Origin: Chitinophagaceae bacterium | GTDB lineage: Bacteria > Bacteroidota > Bacteroidia > Chitinophagales > Chitinophagaceae | Direction of reading: 5' to 3' | Assembly (NCBI GenBank): GCA_947455605.1 | Contig: CANGOX010000007.1 | Location: 1-64,000, forward strand | DNA: 64,000 nt | Notes under the pieces: model-generated | What the model was told of the DNA's origin: nothing | Databases searched by the model: none | The model's input: only the letters and a program-made list of their open reading frames with translations | Part shown: positions 33,675 through 42,626 of the stretch, piece after piece | Layout: every line of letters starts with the position of its first letter | Numbering within the stretch: position 1 is the first letter of the stretch | Translations under genes and position numbers: made by a program

Positions 33675-34775
33675 TTATTGATTTTCGAGAATAGCATTGT
33701 AGAACAATACCTGGTTCTTCGAAATAATGATATCTCCAGCATTCAGTCCGCTGCTGATATAGGCACGGTTATTTTCAGTTTTCAGGATCCGTACTTCCTG
33801 AAGTTTCAGGTCGCATTTGCTCTTATAGATCACTACATAGTTCTTACCACCTTCAAATACCATGGCATCCTGCGGGATGCTTACTGCTTTTACATTCTCG
33901 GTATTTTCGATCAATACATTCGTGAACATTTCCGGTTTCAGCAATAAACCATCATTGGGGAGATTGATACGGATCCGCATTACTTTATTATCCGGATTCA
34001 ATACTTCACTGATCTTATCAACTTTACCTTTAAATATTTTATCGGGATAAGCCAGCGTTTTTACCTGTGCAGAATAGCCTTCATGGATCCTGGCGATGTC
34101 TGTTTCAAATACATTGGCCCATACCCAAACATCTTTCAGGTCTGAGATCGTAAAGAGATTATCTGCATTATCATTCCTGATAAAATTTCCGGCGTTCGCT
34201 TTCTTCTCAACAATAAATCCGCTGATAGGGGCTTTTACCGTGTACACACCGGTTGCATTGGTGTTGCCTCCACCATTGATACGCAGGGCGTCTGTGATCT
34301 TTTGATTGGCGGTTAAAGCTTTCTGATAATTCTCTTTGGCTTCTTCATATTCTTTCTCACTGCTGATCCCTTTTTCGAACAGAAGTTTGGTATTCTCCAT
34401 CTGCCTTTTGGCAATGGCAATATCGGACCCTGTTGTTTTTAAGTCGTTGTAATTTCCTGCAATATCAGCGCTTTTGATCACGGCCAAAACTTGTCCGGCA
34501 CTCACTCTGTCGCCAAGGGATACTTTTACTTCGGTTACCTGCCCACTCGTGAAAGGAAATACTTTCACCACTTTGTTTTCATTAAAACCCACTTCGCCTG
34601 AAAGCTGTAACTGGTTATTGATATTACTTATCAAAGCAGTATCCAGACTGATTCTTGAGCTCATTGAATCACTCACACAAACAGGTTGAGGGGTGTCATC
34701 TTTTTTCGGTTCCTGTTTGCAGGAAACCATCATAGCCATACTGAGTGCGGTAATATAGAATGCTGAATATTTCAT
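33675..34775 (-). CDS. Efflux RND periplasmic adaptor (CusB/CzcB family)
   Basis: A 366-residue membrane-fusion protein. The N-terminus is a lipoprotein signal (MKYSAFYITALSMAMMVSC, Cys at about residue 19). A biotinyl/lipoyl-like domain follows (VFPFTSGQVTEVKVSLGDRVSAGQVLAVIKS), then an alpha hairpin (AKRQMENTKLLFEKGISSEKEYEEAKENYQKAL in outline) and beta-barrel domains. It bridges the inner pump and the outer-membrane channel. The gap to the pump gene is 35 bp, and 19 bp to the channel gene. Confidence 0.9.
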   Translation of the reverse strand: MKYSAFYITALSMAMMVSCKQEPKKDDTPQPVCVSDSMSSRISLDTALISNINNQLQLSGEVGFNENKVVKVFPFTSGQVTEVKVSLGDRVSAGQVLAVIKSADIAGNYNDLKTTGSDIAIAKRQMENTKLLFEKGISSEKEYEEAKENYQKALTANQKITDALRINGGGNTNATGVYTVKAPISGFIVEKKANAGNFIRNDNADNLFTISDLKDVWVWANVFETDIARIHEGYSAQVKTLAYPDKIFKGKVDKISEVLNPDNKVMRIRINLPNDGLLLKPEMFTNVLIENTENVKAVSIPQDAMVFEGGKNYVVIYKSKCDLKLQEVRILKTENNRAYISSGLNAGDIIISKNQVLFYNAILENQ

Positions 34776-34794
34776 TGTATCTGTTTGAATGATT

Positions 34795-36105
34795 TTATTT
34801 GATGATATCGGTACCTGTATGATAATTCAATTCTTCTTTGGCCAGTTGAAGTCCCAGATGTTGCTGCACCAGCCTTTGCTGTGATTGTGTATAGTCATTA
34901 AAGAAATCCAGAAATTCCAGCAGGTTGATCTGTCTTTGCTGATAGCTGGTTAAGATATTCTGGTACATCTCCTGGTATTTGGAATAGAAAGTGGTTTGTA
35001 CAGTACTGTTTTGTTTTACCGATAGCAACCATTTGTAATAGGCATTGCTGATATTGTTCCTTAACTCTGTTTCAGCACTTAACACAAGGGTCTGTTGCTG
35101 TTTCACACCAAACTCAGCCGATTTGATATTGCCCTGGTTCTTATTCAGAAGCGGCAAGGGCAATGAAATACCTAAGCCCACATAATTGGGTGCAAAGCTT
35201 GAGTTACGATCGAAGTTGGGCCCCAGCGTGATATCCGGAACGCGTAATGCTTTCTGATAAGAGAGGTTCTGCTGTTGAAAAAGTGTTTGTGTCTGTTGCA
35301 GCAGATAAGCAGGGTTATTCTTTTTACCTGTTTCAAACAGGATCTCAGTATCCACCAATGCCGTGGTTGCTCCATCAGCAGCCGGTAAGGGTTTGATAAA
35401 ATTATTGTCCTTTATCTGTAAGATCGTTTTCAGATCGGCCTGCGTATCCGCGATCGACTTATTCAGTTCGGTCATATCCTGTTCCAGTGAGATCACCAGT
35501 GCCTGTATACGCAGATAATCTTTCTGCGCAATATTGCCGGCATTCAACTGGGCATTCATCCCGATTAGCAGTTTATTTAACTGCGCCAGTTGTTCTATGT
35601 AAATGGCACGGGTATCCAGCTGTTGTATGATCGTATAATAATCAATACGTAACTGATAACGCAGGTTCCGCAATACATCCTGTAACTGCAGCTCACTCAG
35701 TTTGGTATTGGTGGTAGCAAGGTCGATGAGTTTGGAACGTTTGCCTGCTGTTTTGATCAGCTGTTGGATCTGTATATAATATTGTCCGCTGTACGAGCCG
35801 TCTGCATTCTTTCCATAAGGAAAGAATTTGCCATTGGCAGCGATCACCTGATCGGTATTTAACACAGGGTTATCCCATAGCCTGGCCTGCTGTATCAATG
35901 CTTTTTGGGCATCAACATTGTAATGACCCGCTAAGAGAACCAGGTTACTGTCGAGAAAGCGTTTCTCCATATCCTGTAAACCCAGTCTTAAGGTATCGGC
36001 CATTTGAGCCTGGGAATGCATAGGAGAGGTAACGCTTAGAAAAATTAACGCGGTAAAGAATAAAACCGACTTCTTGGATACACAGGTAAACATGATCTGC
36101 ATCAA
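34795..36105 (-). CDS. TolC-family outer-membrane efflux channel (CusC/CzcC type)
   Basis: A 436-residue outer-membrane factor. A signal peptide is followed by a long alpha-helical tunnel with the internal repeats typical of TolC (LRLGLQDMEKRFLDSN, LQLAKEELNYHTGTDII at the end). ATG 36105 gives a somewhat long signal (MMQIMFTCVSKKSVLFFTALIFLSV in outline); the next Met (residue 5) is also possible. With the adaptor and the pump it completes a cell-spanning metal exporter. Confidence 0.88.
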   Translation of the reverse strand: MMQIMFTCVSKKSVLFFTALIFLSVTSPMHSQAQMADTLRLGLQDMEKRFLDSNLVLLAGHYNVDAQKALIQQARLWDNPVLNTDQVIAANGKFFPYGKNADGSYSGQYYIQIQQLIKTAGKRSKLIDLATTNTKLSELQLQDVLRNLRYQLRIDYYTIIQQLDTRAIYIEQLAQLNKLLIGMNAQLNAGNIAQKDYLRIQALVISLEQDMTELNKSIADTQADLKTILQIKDNNFIKPLPAADGATTALVDTEILFETGKKNNPAYLLQQTQTLFQQQNLSYQKALRVPDITLGPNFDRNSSFAPNYVGLGISLPLPLLNKNQGNIKSAEFGVKQQQTLVLSAETELRNNISNAYYKWLLSVKQNSTVQTTFYSKYQEMYQNILTSYQQRQINLLEFLDFFNDYTQSQQRLVQQHLGLQLAKEELNYHTGTDIIK

Positions 36106-36165
36106 ATAAATTTGAAATCAATAAATAGAGAAAGGGCAGCTCGCTGCCATTAGCACAAAGGTAGG

Positions 36166-36543
36166 TTATGCTTTGGGAGGGGGCGGATTGATCTCGCTGA
36201 AGTATAAATAACAATAGGATTCCTTGATAGGAACCGCACAAACACAATTTCGCTGTTGAAGTTCGGGTAACCGATAGTGAGAGGACAGACTTATCGCCTT
36301 GAATGAAACATGCTTATGAAAGTGAAGGTCTTTATGATGTTGCGATTGCTCAGGAATGGCGTTTTTATGACCCAACATTACTTCTACAACATATTCAGCT
36401 ACGGTTTCAGTGATATTAACCTCTTCTGATCCGGCAGCCGCATTATTAGGCTTAAAATCCTGCGCATAAATACTCAGATTGAGCAGTTGTAAGGCTACCA
36501 GCAGGGTAATAAAACGGGTTATATGTTGTTTAAAAATGCTCAC
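36166..36543 (-). CDS. Exported His-rich small protein leading the efflux operon
   Basis: A 125-residue protein with a signal peptide (ITRFITLLVALQLLNLSIYAQ). A cluster of histidines in EQSQHHKDLHFHKHVS (residues 70-85) and two cysteines in RNCVCAVPIK could bind metal. It ends in NPPPPKA. I do not know a named family. It lies 60 bp upstream of the outer-membrane channel gene in the same direction, so it probably belongs to the operon as a periplasmic metal-binding or sensing protein. That role is inferred only from position and histidines. Confidence 0.7.
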   Translation of the reverse strand: MSIFKQHITRFITLLVALQLLNLSIYAQDFKPNNAAAGSEEVNITETVAEYVVEVMLGHKNAIPEQSQHHKDLHFHKHVSFKAISLSSHYRLPELQQRNCVCAVPIKESYCYLYFSEINPPPPKA

Positions 36544-36725
36544 TGAATTATCTCCTGCAAAGTAAAGTCAGTTGCAAGACAAAAATTGTTAAATTATAAT
36601 TAATCAAAACATGGTTGCATAATCCGGGAAGGAATAGATAGTTGGAGAGAGGTGCGAGGGTTGATTTATTTTCAAAATGAGCCGGGGCTTTTATCGTTCA
36701 GGCCGCTTTTGCATACCCACCGAAA

Positions 36726-36753
36726 AAAGCCCGCAGTTTTCGCTGCGGGCTTT
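36726..36753 (-). terminator. Terminator of secDF
   Basis: AAAGCCCGCAG (36726-36736) pairs perfectly with CTGCGGGCTTT (36743-36753) over a 6-nt loop. On the minus strand the stem is followed by a T tract. It lies 21 bp beyond the secDF stop codon. Confidence 0.92.
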
Positions 36754-36773
36754 GTATAAAAAGAATCTGAAAT

Positions 36774-39700
36774 TTATTTATCCTTCGCTTTACCCAAAGC
36801 TCTGTTCTTTGCAAAATCCACCAGGATCGGCGCCGCCACAAAGATAGAAGAGTAGGTACCGGTGATCACCCCGATCAACATCGCAAAGGCAAAGCCTCTG
36901 GTTACTTCACCACCAAAGATGAAGAGGATCAGAATGGTTAAGAACACGGTAAGTGAAGTCATGATGGTACGGCTAAGGGTCTCATTGATCGCACGGTTGA
37001 TCACCGCACCATTGTCTGCACCTTTCATCAATCCGCTGTCTTCACGGATACGGTCATACACGATCACCGTATCGTTCATGGAGAAACCGATCACCGTTAA
37101 TACCGCCGCAATAAAATGCTGGTCGATCTCTAACGGGAATGGAACGAATTTACGCGCATAACTAAACACGATCAGGGTTACCAATACGTCATGTAACAAA
37201 GAAACGATCGTACCCAAAGAATATCTCCAGTCGCGGAAACGGATAAAGATGTACAGACAGATAATGATCATCGCAAAGATGGTCGCTTTCTGCGCACCTG
37301 TTTTCAGGTCATCTGAGATAGTTGGTAATACGGTTTGTGAACTCTGTTTATAATTCTTTTCAAAATCAGTAAAGTTGATATTCTGCGGTAAATGGTTCTT
37401 CAGACCGGCAAACAATTTCTGCTCAACCAGTGAATCCACATTTGTACCGGTTTCATGGATCTTATAAGAAGTGGTGATATTCACCTGGTTCTTCACATCC
37501 ACAGTTTTAATGATCACCGCTTCGCCGAATTCTTTTTTCAATTCGTCACGGATCTCATCAGGACTAACCGCTTTGTCAAACTTAACGGTATAGCTACGTC
37601 CACCTGAGAATTCAACCCCTTCATCAAAACCATTGAAATAGGTGCTGATACCCAGAACCAGGATCACGGCAGATAACATATACGCATACTTTCTGTATTC
37701 GATGAATTTGAAAGAAGCGTGTTTGAAGATCTTTTTAGAGATACCTGTAAAGTATTCGAAGTGACGGTTCTTATTCATGTACCAGTCTGTGATCAACCTT
37801 GAAACAAGGATACCGCAGAACAGAGATAATAAGATACCGATGATCTGTGTAGTGGCAAAACCTAACACCGGACCTAATCCGAAATATGCCAGGATGATAG
37901 CGGTTAAGAGGGTAGTAACGTGTGCATCCAATACAGGAGACAGTGAACGTTTATATCCATCGTTAACAGCATTCTGGTAGCTCTTTCCTTTGGTTAGCTC
38001 TTCTTTGATACGTTCGAAGATGATTACGTTCGTATCCACTGCTAAACCTACGGTCAATACCAATCCGGCAATACCCGGAGCCGTGAGCGTAAAGCCCAAT
38101 GCACTAAGGATACCGATGGTAAACAGCAGGTTAAGGATCAGGGCCACGTTCGCAACCCATCCACCTGTGTTAAAGTATAACAGCATCAAAGCAAAGATCA
38201 CAACGAAGGCGATGAGGAACGACATGGCACCACCCGTTACAGAAGCTTTACCCAGCGTTGGTCCCACCTGTTGTTCCTGTACGATCTTAGCAGGAGCAGG
38301 CAGTTTACCACTTTCGAGGATCTCTGCAAGGTCCTGTGCTTCTTTTAAAGTATAGGATCCGGCGATCTGAGAGTTACCGGTAGTAATAGGTTCGTTAACA
38401 TTAGGAGCAGAATAAACAAAGTTATCCAGTACAACAGCTACAGGCTTGCCTACATTGCGTGCAGTCATTTTAGCCCAGATATTGGTGCCCACTTTGTCCA
38501 TATTCATTTTGATGGCGATACGTCCACGCTCATCATAATCCTGAGAAGCACTGATGCCTTCACCACCTAATTCAGCCTGACCATTGTCGAGGGTTTTGAT
38601 GGCATACAACATCAATATGTCTTTCAGCTTAGGATCGTTCAGTTCCGCTTTACCGTACATGAATACCAGGTTAGCCGGGAATTTGCTTTTTACAAAATCC
38701 ATACGCAGGTAATCATTCAGGGTACCGGTATCTTTAGAAGGGATATATCCAACAGCAGCAGGATAGACAGCTTTACCGTCGGTTCCCTGGTAAGGTTGTG
38801 TAAACTGGATCAATCGGGCCAGAGGGTTCAGGTTGGCTTTGATCTTGGCAGAATCCACTTTAGCGGCACCTTTAGTGTTGCTGCCGGAAAGATTTGAGAT
38901 GGTAGCTGTTTTCGCAGTATCAGCCGCTTTAGAGCCCGCAGCAGCAGTAATTTTAGCTTTCAGTTTGGCAACAGCAGAAGTATCAGTTGTTGCGGGAGCT
39001 TCAGCTTTCTTAGCGGTATCAGCAGGTGTAGCTCCATTCAGGTATTCCTGTACAGCTTTATCAGCCGAAACGATACCGTTCTGGAGTTCTTTGCTTTCGA
39101 AAGTGTATACTTCAAAGAATTGTAAGTTGGCAGTAGATTGTAAGAAAGCACGAACTCTTTCCTTATCGGTTACACCGGCCAGTTCAATACTGATAATGCC
39201 TTTGGCAGGATCAGGGTTGATATTGGGAGATGCTACACCAAAACGGTCAATACGTGTACGGAGGATACGGTAGGTGGTATTGAATGCGATATTCGCCTGG
39301 TCTTTCAGGTAAGTAGCTACAGCATCATCACTCGCATCAAATTTCACTTTACCGTTACTGCGTGCAGCAAAGAAGGGAGCCAGTTTAGCAGAAGGATTCA
39401 CTTTCAATAATTCCTCACGGAATAAAGTGATCAGGTCTGCGCCACTATTGGCTTTTCTTCCAACCGCCTGCTCAAGGGCTTTGTTGAACTGGGCGTCTTT
39501 GGTATAGTTGGCCAGGGATTTCAGCAAGCCGTCAAGGCCCACTTCCATGGTCACACTCATTCCACCCTGCAGGTCAAGCCCCAACATCAGTTCTTTCTCT
39601 TTGGCATCACGATAGGTGGTCAGACCAAAAGCCAGTTTCGTGTCTTTGGTACTGTCCAGTAAACGTTTCAGCCTTTCTTTTTTGATGTCGGAAAGCGTGT

Positions 39701-39893
39701 CTGCATAAGCAGCCTGTAATTCTTTATTACCCGCGTATTTTGCTTCCGGAGTTGGGAACTTTTTCATCCACTCTGTGGCTTTTTTATCCATATCCCCTTC
39801 ATGGCCCTTAACGAACCAGGTAAAGGATAATTGATAGACACAGATAAGTATCAAAGCAATCGCAAAAAATCGCACTAAACCTTTCAGTTGCAT
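36774..39893 (-). CDS. secDF: Fused protein translocase subunit SecDF
   Basis: A 1039-residue fused SecD-SecF that pulls exported proteins across the membrane using the proton gradient. The SecD half has the N-terminal helix, the P1 periplasmic domain and the five-helix core (GLVLTVGLAVDTNVIIFERIKEE near residue 600). The SecF half (from about 720) has IEYRKYAYMLSAVILVLGIS and TVIGFSMNDTVIVYDRIRE. Fused SecDF is the rule in Bacteroidota. An Ala/Lys/Thr-rich insert in P1 (around residues 290-350) is longer than usual. It has its own promoter and terminator. Confidence 0.95.
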   Translation of the reverse strand: MQLKGLVRFFAIALILICVYQLSFTWFVKGHEGDMDKKATEWMKKFPTPEAKYAGNKELQAAYADTLSDIKKERLKRLLDSTKDTKLAFGLTTYRDAKEKELMLGLDLQGGMSVTMEVGLDGLLKSLANYTKDAQFNKALEQAVGRKANSGADLITLFREELLKVNPSAKLAPFFAARSNGKVKFDASDDAVATYLKDQANIAFNTTYRILRTRIDRFGVASPNINPDPAKGIISIELAGVTDKERVRAFLQSTANLQFFEVYTFESKELQNGIVSADKAVQEYLNGATPADTAKKAEAPATTDTSAVAKLKAKITAAAGSKAADTAKTATISNLSGSNTKGAAKVDSAKIKANLNPLARLIQFTQPYQGTDGKAVYPAAVGYIPSKDTGTLNDYLRMDFVKSKFPANLVFMYGKAELNDPKLKDILMLYAIKTLDNGQAELGGEGISASQDYDERGRIAIKMNMDKVGTNIWAKMTARNVGKPVAVVLDNFVYSAPNVNEPITTGNSQIAGSYTLKEAQDLAEILESGKLPAPAKIVQEQQVGPTLGKASVTGGAMSFLIAFVVIFALMLLYFNTGGWVANVALILNLLFTIGILSALGFTLTAPGIAGLVLTVGLAVDTNVIIFERIKEELTKGKSYQNAVNDGYKRSLSPVLDAHVTTLLTAIILAYFGLGPVLGFATTQIIGILLSLFCGILVSRLITDWYMNKNRHFEYFTGISKKIFKHASFKFIEYRKYAYMLSAVILVLGISTYFNGFDEGVEFSGGRSYTVKFDKAVSPDEIRDELKKEFGEAVIIKTVDVKNQVNITTSYKIHETGTNVDSLVEQKLFAGLKNHLPQNINFTDFEKNYKQSSQTVLPTISDDLKTGAQKATIFAMIIICLYIFIRFRDWRYSLGTIVSLLHDVLVTLIVFSYARKFVPFPLEIDQHFIAAVLTVIGFSMNDTVIVYDRIREDSGLMKGADNGAVINRAINETLSRTIMTSLTVFLTILILFIFGGEVTRGFAFAMLIGVITGTYSSIFVAAPILVDFAKNRALGKAKDK

Positions 39894-39924
39894 ATTAGTA
39901 ACGGTTTATTATTTTTTAGAGCGG

Positions 39925-39932
39925 CAAAGATA
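39925..39932 (-). promoter_or_regulatory. TAnnTTTG -7 box for secDF
   Basis: On the minus strand TATCTTTG matches the -7 consensus exactly, 31 bp before the secDF ATG at 39893. Confidence 0.6.
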
Positions 39933-40075
39933 GGGGAATGGGAATGAAATCCGCTATCCGTGCCTGAGTTTGGTTTTTTAGCCCCAACTAATTGTTTTCC
40001 ACTATCCTTTCAGGGGTTTTCAGGCCTTACTGAAATAGGAAATGAATGGGGGTTTAACGGGGTGATGTTTACGCA

Positions 40076-40105
40076 AAAAATGCCGGAACAGGTTCCGGCA
40101 TTTTT
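40076..40105. terminator. Terminator of the FKBP gene
   Basis: AAAAATGCCGGAAC (40076-40089) pairs with GTTCCGGCATTTTT (40092-40105) over a 2-nt loop. T runs on both strands mean it can act in both directions. It lies 16 bp beyond the FKBP stop. Confidence 0.9.
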
Positions 40106-40120
40106 GGAAATATATAAGTT

Positions 40121-40597
40121 CTATTTGACGTCGGTGAGGGTTACATCAAAATAAATGGGTGAATTGGGAGGAATGCTGGTACCTGCCCCTGTACAGCTAT
40201 AAGCCAGGGCAGAAGGGATCACCAATTTGATACGTCCGCCTTTTTTGATCAGGGGGATACCTATTTTCCAGCCATCGATCACGCCTGATAAAGCCAGGGT
40301 AATGGGGTTGGCAGTAGCATCAAATGTGGTTCCGTTCAGCAATTTGCCGGTATAAACCACTGATATATTGGACGATAGGGTTGGAGCAGGATCGGAACCG
40401 GGCAGGATGATCTGGTATAATAACCCGCTTGGGTCTTGCGTATAGGTAATGTTGTTGGCCGTACAAAACGCCACCATCGCATCTTTTTCGGAAGCAACGG
40501 TTGCAGGCTGGCAGCCGCTAACATCCGCTTTCTTGCAGGAATTCAACATCATACCCGAAATAATCAACACAAAAACCAATAATTTTCTCATGAACAT
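40121..40597 (-). CDS. FKBP-type peptidyl-prolyl isomerase, lipoprotein
   Basis: A 158-residue lipoprotein: the signal ends at LNSC (Cys about residue 21). The FKBP core is visible in ISVVYTGKLLNGTTFDATANPITLALSGVIDGWKIGIPLIKKGGRIKLVIPSALAY in outline, which provides the VxVxYxG and GW motifs. It should fold prolyl bonds in periplasmic or outer-membrane proteins. Its tail (SIPPNSPIYFDVTLTDVK) is family-like. The ATG at 40591 is an alternative start two residues further in. It is transcribed after the small two-helix membrane protein, 28 bp away. Confidence 0.9.
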   Translation of the reverse strand: MFMRKLLVFVLIISGMMLNSCKKADVSGCQPATVASEKDAMVAFCTANNITYTQDPSGLLYQIILPGSDPAPTLSSNISVVYTGKLLNGTTFDATANPITLALSGVIDGWKIGIPLIKKGGRIKLVIPSALAYSCTGAGTSIPPNSPIYFDVTLTDVK

Positions 40598-40624
40598 TTT
40601 TTTTAATAGACTCTATTTTATCAA

Positions 40625-40960
40625 TTAAGGCTGCATCTCTGCCTTGTTTTGGGCATTTTTTTTAGCAGCCACTAACTCCATAAACCTTTGTTCCTGCATT
40701 TCCCACCTGAATTTCCGGTAAATAAACGCCATAAAAAACGAGATCGACAGGATGGCAAGCAACAAAACCAGGTAGTTCAACTTTGAATTGGCCTCCATAT
40801 TGGCGCGTTCATACCAGCCACTCTCCATTACCCCGATCACGCTGATGCCGATGGCAAAACCCGCAGAAAGCCCGATCATAAAAGGGCGGAAACTGGTTTT
40901 TTCCTTTTCCCTGTTCTCAATCCAAAAGGTCAGAAAAGTCTCATTATCCTGCATCGACAT
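40625..40960 (-). CDS. Small two-helix membrane protein, unknown
   Basis: A 111-residue protein with two hydrophobic helices (FMIGLSAGFAIGISVIGVM and LNYLVLLLAILSISFFMAFIY) separated by a polar loop. It ends in a charged, Ala/Gln-rich tail (FMELVAAKKNAQNKAEMQP). No family is recognised. It lies just upstream of the FKBP lipoprotein gene on the same strand, so the pair may be one transcript, but nothing in the sequence links their functions. Confidence 0.7.
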   Translation of the reverse strand: MSMQDNETFLTFWIENREKEKTSFRPFMIGLSAGFAIGISVIGVMESGWYERANMEANSKLNYLVLLLAILSISFFMAFIYRKFRWEMQEQRFMELVAAKKNAQNKAEMQP

Positions 40961-41090
40961 GGCGCAAAAGTAATTGTTCTTAATAGAATATGCTCTCAGT
41001 ACCGGCTAAGTCGGTGGCAGGTATTCTTTTTTTTCGTTCCAAAAGCTTAACTTTCAGCAGATTGTACAATTATTTGCCAAAACGATTGCC

Positions 41091-41774
41091 ATGAATTTTA
41101 TCAAAAAAAATGGTATCCTGCTATTTGCTGTGATACTGGCAGCGCATCTTTACTTCATTTACGCGGGTAATACGGAGTTGCGGATGGCTACCAAACTGTT
41201 ATTACTTCCATTGTTGGCTTTATACCTCTATGCTTCTGCTGAAAAAGCAGGCCGGGATATGAATCTTCCTGCGTTTGCCGGCTTGTTCTTTTCTTTTCTG
41301 GGCGATCTCCTGCTTACCCAAAGCGGGGAATTGTATTTTTTATTGGGTATGGCGGCTTTCATCGGTACACATATCGCAAACAGTATTTACTTTCTGAAAC
41401 TGCAACCCCTGTCTTTTGTAAAGAATCATCCGGCATTGATGGCCGCTTTTATTTTGGTGCTTGTTTCAGGAATTGTGATGGGATCATTGGGCAATAGTCT
41501 GGGAAGTTTCAGGGAACCGATCATTTTATACATGGCCATTATCTGTTGCATGGCTGTTTTTGCTGCCAATACCTATAACCACCCTGTTTTACAGGGGCTG
41601 GCCATACGCTATTTTATTCCTGGCGCTGCCTTATTTGTGCTATCGGATGCCTTGTTGGCTTTGAATAAGTTTTTGTACCACCAAGCGTATCTGGATCTTG
41701 CCGTGATGCTTACCTATGGTGCTGCCCAATGCTTGTTGGTGCTGGGTTTCAGCCGAAGGGCGGCCAACCGGTGA
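41091..41774 (+). CDS. YhhN family (lysoplasmalogenase-like) membrane protein, copy 1
   Basis: A 227-residue membrane protein with about eight hydrophobic helices. YhhN/TMEM86 traits are seen in FAGLFFSFLGDLLLTQSG (a conserved Asp in helix 3), MAAFIGTHIANSIYFLKL, and YFIPGAALFVLSDALLALNKF. The family includes lysoplasmalogenases that cleave vinyl-ether lipids; bacterial members are poorly known. The second copy starts 64 bp downstream and shares the same motifs, so this is a tandem duplication. Confidence 0.82.
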   Translation: MNFIKKNGILLFAVILAAHLYFIYAGNTELRMATKLLLLPLLALYLYASAEKAGRDMNLPAFAGLFFSFLGDLLLTQSGELYFLLGMAAFIGTHIANSIYFLKLQPLSFVKNHPALMAAFILVLVSGIVMGSLGNSLGSFREPIILYMAIICCMAVFAANTYNHPVLQGLAIRYFIPGAALFVLSDALLALNKFLYHQAYLDLAVMLTYGAAQCLLVLGFSRRAANR

Positions 41775-41838
41775 TACCTAATTGATCAGACCACTTTGAA
41801 TTGTAAAAGAAACCGGTTATTTTCATGTAACTGATATT

Positions 41839-42531
41839 ATGGAAGCATTTTTACAAAAGAGAACATTAACAATTTTCTGGATCATATTACTGATCCATTG
41901 TGTATTACAGCATTTTCATCTTCCCTATGTGGCAATTACCAAACCATTTCTGGTGCCTTTATTGCTTTTACATATCATTCTGAAGGATAACAATATCGGT
42001 AAGCCTGCCGGAAAATTCATTTTCTATATCGGGTTGATGCTGGCCTTTCTGGGAGATGTACAACTGATCATCATCAACGATACTTTTTTCCTCAGCGGAA
42101 TGATCGCTTTTCTTTTTGTGAATCTGTTTTACAGTTTTACATTTTTATCAATGGCTGAATTTCGTATGCGGAAAGTTCTGCCGGTATTGGGGGCTGTTAT
42201 CCTGCTTGCTTTTACAGGTGAATGGGTGATGTATTTTATAGGGGATGAACTGGGTGGATACCGGTATCCGGTTATTGCGTATATGATCGCTATATCTATT
42301 ACAACTGTTACCGCTGTGAATGTGGCCGGTAATGAAAAATACCGTGAGGCAGCTTTGCAATACCTTATTCCTGCTGCTATTGTTTTTGTTATTGAAAACG
42401 GTCTGGTTGCGGTGAATAAATTTCATTATAAGAGTAACAAAGATCTCTTTGTTTTAGTAATGTTCACTTATGGCCTGGCACAATTCCTTTTTGTAAAAGG
42501 GGTGCTGAAAGCCTATCTGCAAAAAGATTGA
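41839..42531 (+). CDS. YhhN family membrane protein, copy 2
   Basis: A 230-residue paralogue of the preceding gene. The matching motifs are GLMLAFLGDVQLIIINDTFF, AFLFVNLFYSFTFL and YLIPAAIVFVIENGLVAVNKFHY. The last reads ENGLVAVNKF where copy 1 has SDALLALNKF, so a conserved Ser-Asp is replaced by Glu-Asn. That may alter activity. A strong terminator follows, so the pair probably forms one transcription unit. Confidence 0.82.
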   Translation: MEAFLQKRTLTIFWIILLIHCVLQHFHLPYVAITKPFLVPLLLLHIILKDNNIGKPAGKFIFYIGLMLAFLGDVQLIIINDTFFLSGMIAFLFVNLFYSFTFLSMAEFRMRKVLPVLGAVILLAFTGEWVMYFIGDELGGYRYPVIAYMIAISITTVTAVNVAGNEKYREAALQYLIPAAIVFVIENGLVAVNKFHYKSNKDLFVLVMFTYGLAQFLFVKGVLKAYLQKD

Positions 42532-42562
42532 GCTGTTCGTCATAAGATGAACTGTAAAAAAA

Positions 42563-42592
42563 GAACCCCGTTATGTTGCCATAACGGGGTTC
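42563..42592. terminator. Terminator between the YhhN pair and groL
   Basis: GAACCCCGTTATG (42563-42575) pairs perfectly with CATAACGGGGTTC (42580-42592) over a 4-nt loop. A-rich and T-rich flanks allow bidirectional function between the convergent YhhN and groL genes. Confidence 0.92.
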
Positions 42593-42626
42593 CTGTATTT
42601 TATTAATCAGCGATTAACGGGATTGA

